Made by a program: the position numbers and the translations under genes. From contig VDFB02047230.1 in assembly GCA_007258455.2 (NCBI GenBank), positions 154,739,797 through 154,803,796 on the forward strand: DNA of 64,000 nucleotides, given 5' to 3'. Within the stretch, counting starts at the first letter, position 1. Every line of letters begins with the position of its first letter. Source of the stretch: Sequoia sempervirens (taxonomy: Eukaryota > Streptophyta > Pinopsida > Cupressales > Cupressaceae). The notes beneath the pieces were generated by a model. The model ran no database searches. It was not told the origin of the DNA and worked only from the letters and a program-made list of their open reading frames with translations. This document shows, piece after piece, positions 34,691 to 46,789 of this stretch.

Positions 34691-35780
34691 GCCTTTTTCA
34701 CAGTCCTAGGCTCATCAGTGCTAGAAATTAAAGCATAGGCACAAGTAGAATCTATCAAAGAGAACCCATACCTATCAGGTTGCTTTCTTTCATGAGTTGA
34801 CCTCCTCACTTGTTGAGGTTGAGGTTCTTCTTCTTCTTCAAAACTTTCAAAACTACTTGAGCTCTCCTCAGTTTCAGGGACATTTTGAATTTTCAATTCC
34901 TCTTTATCTGGTGTCGGAGGAACTTCAACTACATCCTTTTTGTTTTCTGATTTTGTCTCTAACTGCAGATCCAATGTAGAAGGCTTTGGCTCATGAAAAA
35001 TAACACTTCTACTGTACAAAACCTTCTCCGTATCAGGATTCCAAAACTTGTATCCTTTTATGCCAACACTATAACCAATAAAAATACATTTGATAGCCTT
35101 GTTCTCCAATTTAGATCTTTTCTCATACGACACATGAGCATATGCCTCACATCCAAAAACATGAATATGTCTTAAAGAGGGATTTCTTCCAGACCATGCT
35201 TCCAAAGATGTTTTCTCAACAAGAGAGGAATTCAGAGAATAGTTTATCAAGTAACATGTTCTAGCAATAGCCTCAGCCCATAGCTTCTCCTCCAAGCCAA
35301 CACTACTTAGCATACTTTGTGCTCTCTCCATCACTATCCTATTGAACCTTTTTGCAATTCCATTTTTTTGTGGAGTATAAGGTGTAGTTTTATGTCTTTT
35401 AATTCCATGATCTTTATAGTACCTCTCAAAATCATCAGAACAAAATTCACTGCCATTATTAGTCCTTAAAATTTTTATTTTTCTTCCATTCTAATTTTCT
35501 ACAAGGTTCTTAAATTCCTTAAATCGACTAAACACTTCTGCTTTAATTTTCAAAAAATAGACAAATGCTCTTCTTGAATAATCATCAATAAACGATACAT
35601 AGTACCTTGACTTAGACAAAGAAGGAACATTCACTGGACCAAATACATCAGCATGAATATAATCTAGCAAACCAGAATATTTATGAGGACTGGAATAAAA
35701 TAAAACACGGTGTTCTTTACCATATATACAATGTTCACAAAATTCAAATTTGAGGTTACAATCTTCAAGCCCCTTAACCA
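34691..35780 (-). pseudogene. Element C integrase (broken)
   Basis: The Copia integrase core: YYVSFIDDYSRRAFVYFLK, then ILRTNNGSEFCSDDFERYYK (about 35420-35475), then KTTPYTPQKNGIAKRFNR (about 35340-35395), MLSSVGLEEKLWAEAIARTC and VFGCEAYAHVSYEKRSKLE. In the catalytic triad, Asp and Glu positions are seen in FIDDYSR and NGIAKR; the usual GVAER/GxxER Glu reads Lys here, and the middle DNG reads NNG. Both changes suggest an inactive enzyme. The C-terminal linker (34645-34990) is Glu/Ser-rich and ends in RRSTHERKQPDRYG. Confidence 0.9.
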
Positions 35781-36330
35781 GGTTTTATTCTTCAAGGTTT
35801 TTAAACCTTTCTCACCAATGTGGCCTAGCTTATGATGCCAAAGCATAGTATTTTTTGCTGGAAGTTTAACTTCCATAGAGTTTACATAATCAAAATTGTT
35901 TTCCTCTTTTCCCCCATGAGTAGCTTTTTGTGACTTGGCAGAGACACTATTACATTGAACAACATGTGCATCCAACTTATACAAGGTACCAATTTGAGCA
36001 CCCCTTGCTAGCACCATAGAGCCTCTAGTCATCTTGCAGCCATTTCTAGATAACATGACTTACACTCCAATATCATTCAGCATACTAACATAAAGTAAGT
36101 TTCAAGCTAGACCTGGTATATGCATTACATCATTAATTCCCTTCACTCTTCCATCACGGAATTGAATTATGACTCTTCCATGGCCAACTATTTCCAATGA
36201 TAAATCACATGTCAAATACACCTTTTCACCATCATATTTTTCATACTTCATGAACTAGTCTCTATGAGATGTCATATGGAAAGATGCTCCAGAATCAATC
36301 AACCATACATCATCTAATGCCTGCATAGCC
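35664..36330 (-). pseudogene. Element C protease and GAG-pre-integrase region (broken)
   Basis: The retropepsin loop VWLIDSGASFHMTSHRD sits at about 36255-36310 (DSGA catalytic motif intact). After a stop the minus strand continues with the protease body (GRVIIQFRDGRVKGINDV) and then NTMLWHHKLGHIGEKGLKTL at about 35780-35850, the HxxxxH pre-integrase zinc region. Stops near 36254, 36110 and 36060 break the frame. Confidence 0.88.
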
Positions 36331-37150
36331 AAAGCTGCAATGAAGGCATCTGCATCACTATGAGAAGAATCATTGTCAGAAGAATACTTCTTCTTTTCCT
36401 CCTCTTTGCAATCCTTTCGGACATGACCAGGTTTCCCACAATTCCAGAACTTCACCTTGGATGTCTTGCCAAGAGACTTTGATCTCCCCTCTGATTTCAA
36501 TTTGGACTTATCCTTCTTCTTGCCTTTATCTTTTGATCTGCCTCTAACAACAAGAGCCTCCTTCGCTATCTCAGAAGATTTCCTTCTCATCTCTTTTGAT
36601 AAAAAAGAAGCAACAACATCTTCCATCTTGAAACTAGATGTTGTACTCCTAATAGCCATCACCAGGTGATCCCAAGAATCTGGCAAAGAACACAATATTA
36701 GCATACAACGATCCTCTTCATCAATCTTCACACCAACAAATGTTAACTGTGTAATCAACATGTTGAATGTGTTCAAATGATCAAGTACAGACCCTCATTC
36801 CTACATTCTCAAAGTGTACAACTTCTTCCTCAAGAAAGATTTATTCACTAAGGACTTCCCCTGATAAATAGATGCTAGTGTCTTCCACAAGGAAGATGCA
36901 GTCTTCTCTTCATGCACATCCAGAAGAACAGAGTCTGCCAAATAGAGCCTTATCGGCCTCTTAGATTTTCTATCTATAAGGTCCTAATCCTCTTGCTTCA
37001 TGCCTATAGGCTTCACTCTAGACACAACAATCCACAAATCATGATCAACCAATAGATCTTCCATCTTAAGTTTCCACAGCTCGAAATTGTTGCCATTGAA
37101 TTTCTCTATCTCAATCTTTCCTAACGTGCTTGAGATCTTAACCTGTAACT
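36300..37150 (-). pseudogene. Element C gag (broken)
   Basis: Minus-strand capsid protein. It shows IEKFNGNNFELWKLKMEDLL near 37080-37130, SLWKTLASIYQGKSLVNKSF near 36840-36900, then MNTFNMLITQLTFVGVKIDE and RKSSEIAKEALVVRGRSKDK, and the knuckle CGKPGHVRKDC (about 36410-36445). The first knuckle Cys reads FWNCGKPGH, giving C-x4-H-x4-C with a Trp where the usual first Cys lies, so the CCHC is damaged. The UBN2-like gag fold is typical of Copia elements. Stops near 36980 and 36790. Confidence 0.88.
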
Positions 37151-37232
37151 CAAATTAACAAACCTCTACAAGACTCCCACTAAACATAAATTGACTCAAA
37201 AAACCCAACATACCCACAAGGATAACACAAAT

Positions 37233-37250
37233 GGCCAGGCTCTGATACCA
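37233..37250 (-). other. Element C primer binding site (initiator Met tRNA)
   Basis: Minus-strand TGGTATCAGAGCCTGGCC, two bases inside the 5' LTR. TGGTATCAGAGC is the well-known complement of the plant initiator Met tRNA 3' end. Confidence 0.92.
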
Positions 37251-37252
37251 CT

Positions 37253-38843
37253 TGTAAGGAAAGATAAGTGTGGAAACAACTCTCCTAATGTCAAAACCTT
37301 AGGGAAGAATGCAAAGATACTTCTAAATTTTCAATTATATACCAATTGAGATACACTTGAAAGAATTAGCAGAAACAGAGAATTAAACATACACACACGA
37401 ACACCAGATTTACGTGGGAAAACCCTTACGGGAGAAAAAACCCACCACACCAAGAGAAATCACATTGTATTACAGTAATGAAGATTACATACAGAGATCA
37501 GACTTATCTTTCCGATGTCAAATTACAACAATATTCACAATGATCAACCTTGTACAAAACATTCACTTTACAATGCTCTTAGAATTGAATTCATCCACTG
37601 ATCATACAACCACACAACAATCCGTCGAACTGAAAATCATCTGCAACTTTAGAGTATATCCATGATGCCCCTGTCTATTGAGCTTCCTCTCAGTAACAGT
37701 CGCAACAGTCCAAATGCTAGTGGTTCCCATTCAACTTCTCTGATTGGTTGTAGACTCACCACGTAGGATGGTCATCTCAGTCAAAGGCATTCACAGTGTA
37801 TTCGCATGTCAGTGAGACACTAACTGTGTCTCCTCGATGCCACAAAGCCAGATCGTCATTATCGCCAAGAGTCTTCACTATGGGTAAGACGTTATACTGA
37901 GTTCAAAAAGCTCACTTAGATTTCGCCTTGTCGCCAAGACCTCATATCGGTGATCATCACTTGTATCGCTATCACCAAGACAATTGCTATTCGATGAGAC
38001 ATCATACTGAAGTCCCAAAGTCACATAGACGTTAGCTTTCCATTCATTGAGACTATCGCTACTCGCCAAGACCTCACACCGATGTTCACAAATTATTCTG
38101 AAGTGTCCAACAGTCAGTAAGACATACTACTATTGCCAAGAGGTTACACCACGCCTTCATGTCATATCGAAACAAACAACCGTTAGCAAGACTTATCACT
38201 ATCGCCAAGAGGTTACAACAATGTTCACACCTATCGGTGAGAGAACCAACCATCGGCAAGACTTCTTACCAAGACTTCCAAGTTACCCTGATGAGTATCG
38301 GTGAGACAAACATAAGTTGCCAAGAGTTCATAGTGAAGCCTCTGTGTTACTCTAAAGATTCCAAGTGAATGCTATCGACAAGACTTTCCATATCGACAAG
38401 ACTTCATACCGAATATCCAAGTCTCCCCAAGATCAGCATTCGGTGAAACTAGCACCCATTGCCAAGACTTCACACTGAAGCCTTTGTGTTACCGTGAAGA
38501 CTCCAAGTGAATACTTATCGACGAGACTTCGGCTATCACTAAGACTTCATACCGAAGCAAGCCTTTCGGCCAAAGGTCTCCCCGACACCGCTTGTCACCT
38601 AGAGTCTCCCCAATATTCTATAAGAGTGGCCTATTGGCCAGAGATCTCCACTCGGCAAAAGGTTACAATGAACGCCACAAGTCACAGCAACAACACCAAT
38701 CGACAAGACATCAAAAAAGTCATATTGACCAGAACATTTCAAAAGATTTCACATCTACTAGTTGGCTAGACATAATGAGGGTCATATCAACTTTTCTCTT
38801 CTAGACGTTTCAGCCTGTGAGATTGAGGCACATATTTCCAACA
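37253..38843 (-). repeat. Element C 5' LTR
   Basis: 1,591 bp, paired with 30682-32277, with the same TG...CA ends. The degenerate atcg-caagacttc repeat units are at about 37870-38560. Confidence 0.93.
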
Positions 38844-38848
38844 GATCA
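38844..38848. repeat. Target-site duplication of Copia C (right)
   Basis: Second copy of gatca. Confidence 0.9.
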
Positions 38849-38924
38849 GAACTAGATATTTTGGGTTCGTGATTCTAGTTTGTCATCAAAATGCTTTGGA
38901 GCATTTCCTCAGCAAGTTCTCATT

Positions 38925-41017
38925 TTCTGTGCATGTTTTACACACACGCCCCACCGTAGGCAGGGACCCCCCCTCTTTTTGCTCCTGACAGGCTTCTTTA
39001 TTCCCATCTCATTTTACATGCCCCTTTTTTTGAGCCTAAATTGGTTATGTTCCTTCAAATGATCAAATTCCCCTGACCAAATTCACCTACCTAAATTTCA
39101 CTAAGACTTTTTCCTTTGCGGAAGTTTCACTATAGGTTTCTGGGTATGGGTTGATGGTTGTGGTTTTTTGACTATGTTCTACCTTCCATTTGCCAACCAT
39201 CCGCCATCTGCCTTTCGTCGATCAGCCATCCACCTTTCGTCCATCATCCTTCTGCGATTCCAAGTCCACCCCTCTAGAAGGTTGTCTGCCATTCACCATC
39301 TACCTTCCGTCGGTTGGTCGTCCGCCTTCTATCCATCATTCTTCTGTGCTTCTGTGTATGCCCCTCCAGAAGGTTGTTTGTCGTCTATCATCTGCCTTTT
39401 GTCCGCTGAACATTTTCCTTCTGTCTGTCATCCTTTCGCGCTTCTGGGTCCACCCCTATGGAAGGTTGTCCACCATCCACTTTATTCCTTTCATCCACTA
39501 GTCGTCCACCTTCTGTATTCCTTCCTTCCTCTGGTCATCCACCTTCCATTTTCCTTTCATCTACTATCCTTCTGCGCTTTCGTGTGTTCCCCTCTGGAAG
39601 GTTGCCTGCCTTCTGTTGACTAACTATCTTCCTTCCATTTGTCGTCATTCTGCACTTCCAAGTCCGCCCCTCTGGAAGGCTATCTGTCATTCACCTTCCA
39701 TCCATTGGTCATCTACCTTCCATTCTCCATGCTTCTATGCTTCTGGGTCCGCCCCTTCGGAAGGCTATCCATTGTTTGTCATTCGCCTTCTATTCGTTGA
39801 CTGTTTGCCTTCTGTCTGCCATCCTTTTGCGCTTCTGGGTCCGCCCCTTTGGAAGGCTTTCTGTTGTCTTCCTTCCATCCACTGTCCTTCCACGCTTCTG
39901 GGTCTGCCCCTCAAGAAGGCTATCCGCCATCAGCCATCTGCCTTTTGTCTACTCTATGGTGCCCGCACCCCTGGAGCACTCATTAATTTTTATGGTCTAA
40001 TTAAGCTCCAAATTTGGAACAATGATGAATATTATTATCTTTTGATGATGCATGAATGGATCTAACATGGAGTTTGCAATATTTGACTAGCATTTTCCTT
40101 GATTTGTGTATGAAAGCACCTATGGCACTTCATGTATGCAGGATTCAAGAAGCCTATCGTAGGTCCGTCAGGAGATCCATTGAGAAAGTCGAACAAGGAA
40201 AAGCACATTGTTCCTGTCACCATTCATTATATGCTTGCCTCTCCTCCTAGCCCTTATCAACAGAGTTGACATTAGAAGGAGGCCTATGTCAAGGAATTGA
40301 ATGGAAAATCCACAAAGAGTGGCCTTGAAGGTGGTGGGAGGGAGCAGTTATTTTCCCCCTCCAGGCAAACGATCGTAATCCATTCAGGGTTGTCTCATCG
40401 GATCATAGGAAATTTTAATCCATCTCACAATGATGCAAATTTGTAGGTGAGGTTCATTTGATCCAATGGAGAATGTTGATAGTCCATAATGGGAAGAAGG
40501 TAGCCTTCAGGTAGGTTTAGCTACGGTAAAAGGGAAATCAGCAAAAAGAAAAAATTGCTATAGCACCCAGGGCACTAAGAGACAAAATAGGAATAAGACA
40601 AAGGCTATATTTTAAATTCCTTTATAAAGAGGGGTAGGTGAAGCCCTAATGTAATCAAATCTAAGCCATACAATGTAATTCAATCCTAGCCATTCATTTG
40701 AGCTTTGGAAAACTATAAATAGTGATCTTCCCCTCATTTGCAAAGGGTTGGAGAGTTGTTGTAAAGGCATTTTGCAGCAATAGAGAGCTGCATTGCATGA
40801 TTTATGGATGTTTATCTTGTGTTTCTTCCTTTGTAAGTCCGCCTTGTGATTCCAACAAATCACATGAAACAACTGAGATATTCAAAGCACTATCAAGCCC
40901 TAACATTAGAGACCTTGGGATAGTGTTCTGCAATTTGATTGTTGAAGATTGTCTTTCAAGAGAGGTGATGCATCTATGCATTACCTGTGTTCAAAAGTGC
41001 ATAAAAAAACATCAACA
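38925..41017 (+). repeat. Element B 3' LTR
   Basis: 2,093 bp matching 24524-27130 end to end apart from a missing segment of about 540 bp between gtgtttcttc (about 40828) and the gccttgtgattcc block. The start reads ttctgtgcatg against tgttgtgcatg in the 5' LTR. It contains eight minisatellite cores at about 39250-39900 and a TATA box at 40714. Confidence 0.9.
39240..39950 (+). repeat. C/T-rich minisatellite in the element B 3' LTR
   Basis: Eight degenerate units with cores like cgcttctgggtccgcccc near 39250, 39345, 39438, 39570, 39650, 39735, 39830 and 39890, the counterpart of 24830-25560. Confidence 0.9.
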
Positions 41018-41022
41018 GTAAC
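41018..41022. repeat. Target-site duplication of element B (right)
   Basis: Second copy of gtaac. Confidence 0.9.
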
Positions 41023-42720
41023 CATACTTGGCAAAGCAACCCCAGTTAAGAAAATCAAAACTCCCCCTCAACTATCAACATCCGCCCTTCAGTTACCAGT
41101 GTCCATAGGTCAAGTCATAGATAACTTTACCTTTGACATAACCAATGTATGCAGTGATGAGGATCCCATAACTGATTTTCCCATGATATTCAAGGATTCC
41201 TCCCTTCTCATGATTAATACCCTGTCTTTTAGGTCAACCAATCAAACCCATGAAATAAACCTAGTCTATCCCCAACTCATCAATTACAACCAACAAGGAC
41301 CACCAATTTTAGACACATTTGAAAATGATGAGGCACTCTCAAAATTCATGGGATTATGAGATAATATACCATACAAAGATCACAATGTTGGGTTCGACAT
41401 CATACTAGACACACAGGCCTACTATGGGGAAATGATTGAATCCTTCAGTCACAAAATTGAAAATCTAAGAATAATCTATAGGTCTTTGAGTGAAAACCAC
41501 ACTGTGGCACTATCTGACCCAAAAATAGTAAAAATAAAGGATTTATCCAATGGTGAAAACCTCTCTGAGGCACTGGAGGATTAATGATTCAATCTTCCCC
41601 TTAGTGCCATTCATCAGGAGAAGTCAACGGTCTTAGCAGAGAAGTACAATCCAGTCAACCTGAGGACAGAGGAAATGCGACACATAACATTCTATGCAAA
41701 ATCACTTCTCACAGAAGAATTGGAACTTCTAGCAGCATTCCTAAAAGAAAGAAATAAAAACTTTACATGGACCTATGTCAGCATAAATGAGCTTGATCGA
41801 GAGGTTGTGGTTCATCACTTAGCTATATATCCTGAAGCAAAGCCAGTGAGACAAAAGCTAAGAAAAATGCATACCCAGGTAGCATTGTTGGTCAAGATGG
41901 AATTACAAAAGCTCCTAGATGTAGGTTTCATACGGCTGATTGACTATCCAGAGTGGGTCTCAAATCATGTACCTATTTCAAAACCCACTAGGGGAATCTA
42001 CATTTGTACGTACTTCAGATACCTTAAAAAAGTGTGTCCCAAGGATGATTTCCCTCTCCCAAATAGTGACATGATTGTGGTATGATGGTAGGACATGAGA
42101 TGCTATCATTAATGAACAGATTCTCAATTTACAACTAGATCATGATAGTGAAGGATGACCAACATAAAATGTCCTTCACATGTCCATGGGGGACATATTG
42201 CTAGAATATGATGCCATTCGGGTTGAAAAATGTAGGAGCTACCTATCAAAGGGCCATGACACTAATATTTCATGATATGATTCATAAAACTATGGAAGAT
42301 TATGTGGATGACATAGTGGCTAAATCAAAGAAATGACAAGATCACATATTAGCTCTAAGCTCCATCTTTGATAGGCTATAAAAGTACAAGGTCTGACTAA
42401 ATCCAAAGAAGTGTGTCTTCTGGGTACAATCAGGAAATCTCCTAGGGTGCATTGTATCCCTGAGAGGAATCGAGGTATACCTCACCAAAGTCAAAGAAAT
42501 TCTTGAAATGGAGGCATCGAAAACATTAAAATAGCTAAAAGGCCTATAAGGAAGACTCCAATCCATCTGTCAATTTATAGCGCAACTAGCAGACAAGGCT
42601 ATCCCATATTATCATCTTCTCCACAAGTGGGTAGCATACAAATGGGATGAGAAATTTGATCAGGCCCTCAACAAAATCAAGGAGTACTTACACCATCAGT
42701 CCTCATGCCACCAATTTTGA
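41023..42720 (+). pseudogene. Element A linker and reverse transcriptase (broken)
   Basis: Continues the element A frame beyond element B. A poorly conserved linker (41023-41660) leads to RNKNFTWTYVSINELDREVV, AIYPEAKPVRQKLRKMHTQV, LLDVGFIRLIDYPEWVSNHV and FPLPNSDM, the fingers and palm entry of a Gypsy RT (about 41750-42085). After several stops it shows MPFGLKNVGATYQRAM and the catalytic YVDDIVAKSKK at about 42300-42335, then LNPKKCVFWVQSGNLLGCIV. The trailing motif LAQLADKAIPYYHLLHK precedes the first RNase H. Many TAG and TGA stops. Confidence 0.9.
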
Positions 42721-43620
42721 GCAAATCCTTGATCCTGTACATATCGCCAACAATAGTAGCTCTTAGCTCTCTCTTAGGACAACATGATGAAAATGGAAAA
42801 GAGAGAGCTATCTACTACATTAGTAGAACTATGGTGGGACATGAATTAAACTACACATCCATTTAGAAAGCTTGCTTGGTAGTCATGTTCGCCACACAAA
42901 AATTCAAAAATTACATGCTAGCACATCAGATAAAACTCATTGCAAAGATCTAGACCCCCTCAAGTAGTTGCTTTCTAAAGCAATGCTTACAGGGTAGACA
43001 ACTAAATGGGTTATGATTTAGATGGAGCACGATATTGAGTATGTGGAACACAAGGCCATTAAGGGACAAGCAATTGTGGATCATCTGGTAGAAGAACTGA
43101 TATATTTAGAGAACCCACTTGTATCAAATTTCCCCAACGAATCAATCTTCAACCTAAGTGTAGCAGATCACTCTAAAATATACTTTGATGGATCCTACAC
43201 ACAATATAGCTTAGGAGTGGGAATCTTCTTCATCACTCCACAAGGGTATTGCATACCTAAATCATACAAGCTTCATTTTTGTGCATAAATAACATTGCAA
43301 AATATGAGGTTCTTGTCATAAGGCTGAGAATTGTAGTATAGTGGCAAATCATGGCGCTTAAGGTCTACGGAGATTCACAACTCATAATCAACTAGGTCAA
43401 TGATGAGTATCAAACAAAGGATGACAAGTTCACTCCCTATAAGAAACTGTTGGAAAGCCTCAAAGAGTTCTTCATTGATATCACATTTGAATAGCTACCA
43501 AGAGAAAATAACATAGTAGCATATGTAATGGAAACAATTGGATCACTCCTAGATGTCCCACGCAACATCCCAAAGTAGTAATTCCTCATAGAGTAGCTTC
43601 TCGTACCAACATTCAAGGTA
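42721..43620 (+). pseudogene. Element A RNase H region, with archaeal-type second RNase H (broken)
   Basis: Traces of the standard Gypsy RNase H lie at 42740-43000. A second domain begins with ADHSKIYFDGSYTQYSLGVG (about 43165-43225) and IFFITPQGYCIPKSYKLHF, then, after stops, KYEVLVIRLRI and VYGDSQLIIN. The pattern FDGS...GVGIxxxxPxG...SYKL is that of the archaeal-type RNase H found as an extra domain in Tat-lineage elements. This supports placing A in that lineage. Confidence 0.75.
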
Positions 43621-43635
43621 CCAAAGTCCAAATTT

Positions 43636-44921
43636 GTGCACGAAATAGTTGGTCCCAGTGATCCCTGGTATCATGATATATACACCTACTTGAGAATAGG
43701 AGTCCTCCTCGTTGACATAACCCCAAACCTTAAAAGAGCCTTTGTCAAGAAGTCATCCCATTTTGTCATCCTAGGAGATACCCTATACCATAGAAACATT
43801 GAAGGAACCCTTTTACGATGCCTAAATGCTGAGGAAGATTTGACTTCCTTAACCGAGTACACAATGGAATTTGTGGTCTACATTAGAGTGGTATGACCTT
43901 GGCTAAGAAACTATTGAGGATTGGGTACTATTGGCCTACAATGGAAAGGGAAGCTCATGATTACGTCTGAAGGTGTTTGCAGTGTCAGCAGCATGGGGAT
44001 CTCATCCATGCACTAGCTTAGGAGCTCCACTTGATCATAACACCTTGGCCCTTTTCACAATGGGGGCTCGATCTCATCAGCAAAATCACCCCCACCTCAT
44101 CTAGTGGACATAAGTTCATCATCACCACCATGGAATATTTTACTAAGTGGGTGGAAGTTATTCCCATGACCTATATCATAGGAAAGCAGATATCAAAGTT
44201 CATGCTTAACTACCTAATTTTTCACTATGGTGTCCCTCAATCCATTATCTTAGATAACAGGACACCTTTCAAAAACTAGGATGTTCGTGACCTATGCCAC
44301 GAGTTTAATATCCAACATTGCTTTTCCACCCCATACTGCCCCCAAGGAAACAACCAAGTTGAGGCTACAAATAAAACCATCTTAAAAATCCTCAAGAAGA
44401 CGGTCAATGAAGTTGGTCGTGATTGGAACCTTTAATTAAATCCTGCCCTATGGGCCTACCGAACAAGTATCCACACACCAACAGGTGCCACCTCTTTCTC
44501 CCTGGTCTACGGATCAGAAGCCATTCTCCCTATTGAGATTGACCTCCCATCTCTAAGAATATCATTGTAGAATCTCATCACATATGAAGAATATCGAGTG
44601 TCAATATTAAATGAGCTGGAACTACTGGATGAGTGGCACATGGATGCCTTAAACCATTTGCAAGTCTACTAAAATTGTCTCAAGTAGAGTTACAACAAGA
44701 ATATTAGGAGTTGGACCTTCCAATTTAGAGAGCTCATGTTGAAGGAGAATCAGAAGAATATTTCAAATCCAGATAGCAAGGGCAAGTTTGAACCTAATTG
44801 GTTGGGACCCTTTGTCATCACAATGAGTTATAAGTCAGGGGCATATCATTTATCAATGCCCAAAGGCAAACCTCTACAAGATCCAATGAATGGCTCCCAT
44901 CTCAAAAAAATTTATGCCTAA
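43636..44921 (+). pseudogene. Element A integrase (broken)
   Basis: Starts with remains of the HHCC zinc region (RIGYYWPTMEREAHDYV, then CLQCQQHGDLIH at about 43920-44010). The catalytic core follows: PFSQWGLDLISKITPTSSSG (about 44045-44105), TMEYFTKWVEVIPM, FHYGVPQSIILDNRTPFKN (about 44220-44279) and STPYCPQGNNQVEATNKTIL (about 44318-44380). Asp residues in GLDLI and ILDN and the Glu in VEATN fit the D-D-E triad. The tail LWAYRTSIHTPTGATSFSLV and the GPFVI...GAYHL...HLKKIYA end at 44921 are typical of non-chromodomain plant Gypsy integrases. Confidence 0.92.
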
Positions 44922-46789
44922 ACTTTCAGGGTGTAAAACTAAAAAATACAAAAAATATCAAAAAACAAAAAAATCCAAAAAAATAGGAAAATGATTAAAA
45001 ATAGTAAAGAGAAAAAAACTGTCCTCTAGTGAAAACCACTTTGGTGCCGCTTTGGGCAAGTAGCTAGGTGAAAACCTAGAAAATAGGTGCCTTGTGTAAA
45101 TAAGCACTTTCCATCCACCAAGATCTCCATGAATTGTTTTGCATCATTCATCCATTGCATTCCATATCTCTTTTCGTCACCCATTCGTGTCTGCATCATA
45201 GCTTGGTCCTGTGTTTGTATCATGATCCCTCCTAGTACTACTCAGCCCATTCTTCAGGTCAGTTTGTCCTGCCTATATTAGAGTAGTCTATTGCATCACG
45301 TTGAGGGAATGTTCTCATCAGATTGGATTCATGTATATTCTTGAAGTCTTCCCTGAATCAAAAAATCCAAAAACACCAAAAAATCAAAAAATCCAAAAAC
45401 ATTCATAAAATCAGAAAATCCAAAAACATTCAAAACTTTCAAAATCCAAAACATGTCAAAAGTTAGTCAAAAAGTCAAAAAATAGAGTCGTCTTGTCGAA
45501 CTACGGGTCTTTGAGTTCTGAACGTAGGCAAGGTTGATCTTTGATCATCCCCTAAGACACTTAGGTCAGCCCTTTATGAGTCTTTCATAATAAACTAGCA
45601 ATTATTTTGTTCATATCTCATCAATAATCGAGTCTTTGTTAGTCAAACTACATGGTCTCTACATGTATAACATAGGAAAGGCTAATCTATTGATCAGCCC
45701 TCAAGGCCCCTAGGATAGGTCTTTAGGTTAGTCTCTTGGTCAAAATCTCAAAAAATGCCAAAATAGGGGAAAATTTGAAAATCAAAACATTTGCAAAACA
45801 TCTTGAAAATACCAAAAATAGCCTCAAAACATCTCAAAACATCAAAAACATCCAAATATTTCAAAAATCCATATGTCCCATCTTGCTATCACCCACAATA
45901 AATATCCACTCATAATAAATAATTGTCATCCTCAACCTTTGGTGAAACAATCAGAAACAAGTCTAGCAGATTAAAAGTGAAAACTCAAAACATCAAGGTC
46001 TCAAGTCTAGGTCAGTAAGTAAACAAGTTGTTCAACTCTTGGTACTAATAGCTCATCATCCAGTTTGTCCCAAATCATCTGATAACATCATGTCCTAGGA
46101 TGCATCCTTACTACAATGGGCATTGACATCAAGCATCACCGTAGTTAAGTCTTGGCTAGCAGTATGAAGAACATTAGCTTGTTTGTTTATTTGATCTTTG
46201 CCTTTTAACTTATCTTATTGCGATCATTCCAATGACCTCTTGTTGATGTCCAAATAAAGGGATTTTGAGAGAAAGGAATGGGGCAATGATCATTATCTTT
46301 TTATCTGCTATGCTTGTTGGATATTCTTGTGATATAACCTTGGTCATGCGTGCTTTGTTTGGATGCAGGGAAGGTGTTTTAGGTGTCTTGTTGACCACAT
46401 AGGAAGGCTTTCCTTTCTATGTTTTGGTCTGAGATGTTTGGAATATTTGAACTACATTTTGAATAAGGTTTTTTATGTTAGGTGTGAATAGGATTACTCC
46501 TATCTGATTGTCAAGTCAAAGTCCATCACACTAGGTGCAACGCCATCCTCATTCTTTATACCTTGATGCATCGTATCTATGTGTGTTATCAAACATAAGG
46601 TAAGTAGCCCTTTTAAAATCCCAATTCCTGATATGCAAATCATCATCATCATCTCTAATAAAGTCTCATGGATCATGGGCTTGTTGGATCCTCTTTCTTC
46701 TTTCTTCTCTCTGTGCTAACATGGTACCATGACAGTTAATCTAAAACATCGCTAATGCATCCATCCTGCATCCACAAACTGTCAGCATA
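44922..46789 (+). other. Element A 3' non-coding region, A-rich part
   Basis: No sense gene. It contains runs of aaaaatccaaaaacattcaaaa-like words at about 44935-45010, 45355-45485 and 45745-45870. Short open frames here have no recognisable motif. Confidence 0.55.

Larger units (their letters stand above)
30682..38843 (-). mobile_element. Element C: Ty1/Copia retrotransposon on the minus strand, nested in element B
   Basis: Complete structure read on the minus strand: 5' LTR (38843-37253), initiator-Met-type PBS (37250-37233), gag with CCHC knuckle, protease DSGA, integrase, RT with YVDDM, RNase H, polypurine tract and 3' LTR (32277-30682). LTRs begin TGTTGGAAAT and end ...CTTACA. Pol order PR-IN-RT-RH is that of Ty1/Copia. 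TSD gatca. Stops and the 796-bp element D in RT make it inactive. By eye the LTRs differ at about 14 of the first 150 positions, mostly transitions, so the insertion is old. Confidence 0.95.
24524..41017 (+). mobile_element. Element B: LTR retrotransposon without recognisable pol, nested in element A
   Basis: Bounded by gtaac duplications and long LTRs starting tgttgtgcatg and ending ...catcaaca (24524-27130; 38925-41017). Just inside the 5' LTR is a PBS nearly identical to that of element A. Excluding the nested Copia C, the internal region is only about 3.6 kb and encodes one long decayed frame (27291-29765) with no protease, RT, RNase H or integrase motif. I infer a non-autonomous element, possibly mobilised by an A-type (Tat) element because of the shared primer site. 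A deleted autonomous element is the alternative. Confidence 0.88.

Noticed and set aside
30682..38843. The 1.6-kb direct repeats as tandem gene copies or a CRISPR-like array
   Set aside because: They have TG...CA ends, flank a Copia internal region with PBS and polypurine tract, and are bounded by a 5-bp duplication: they are LTRs. The short reiterated words inside are degenerate, with no uniform spacers.
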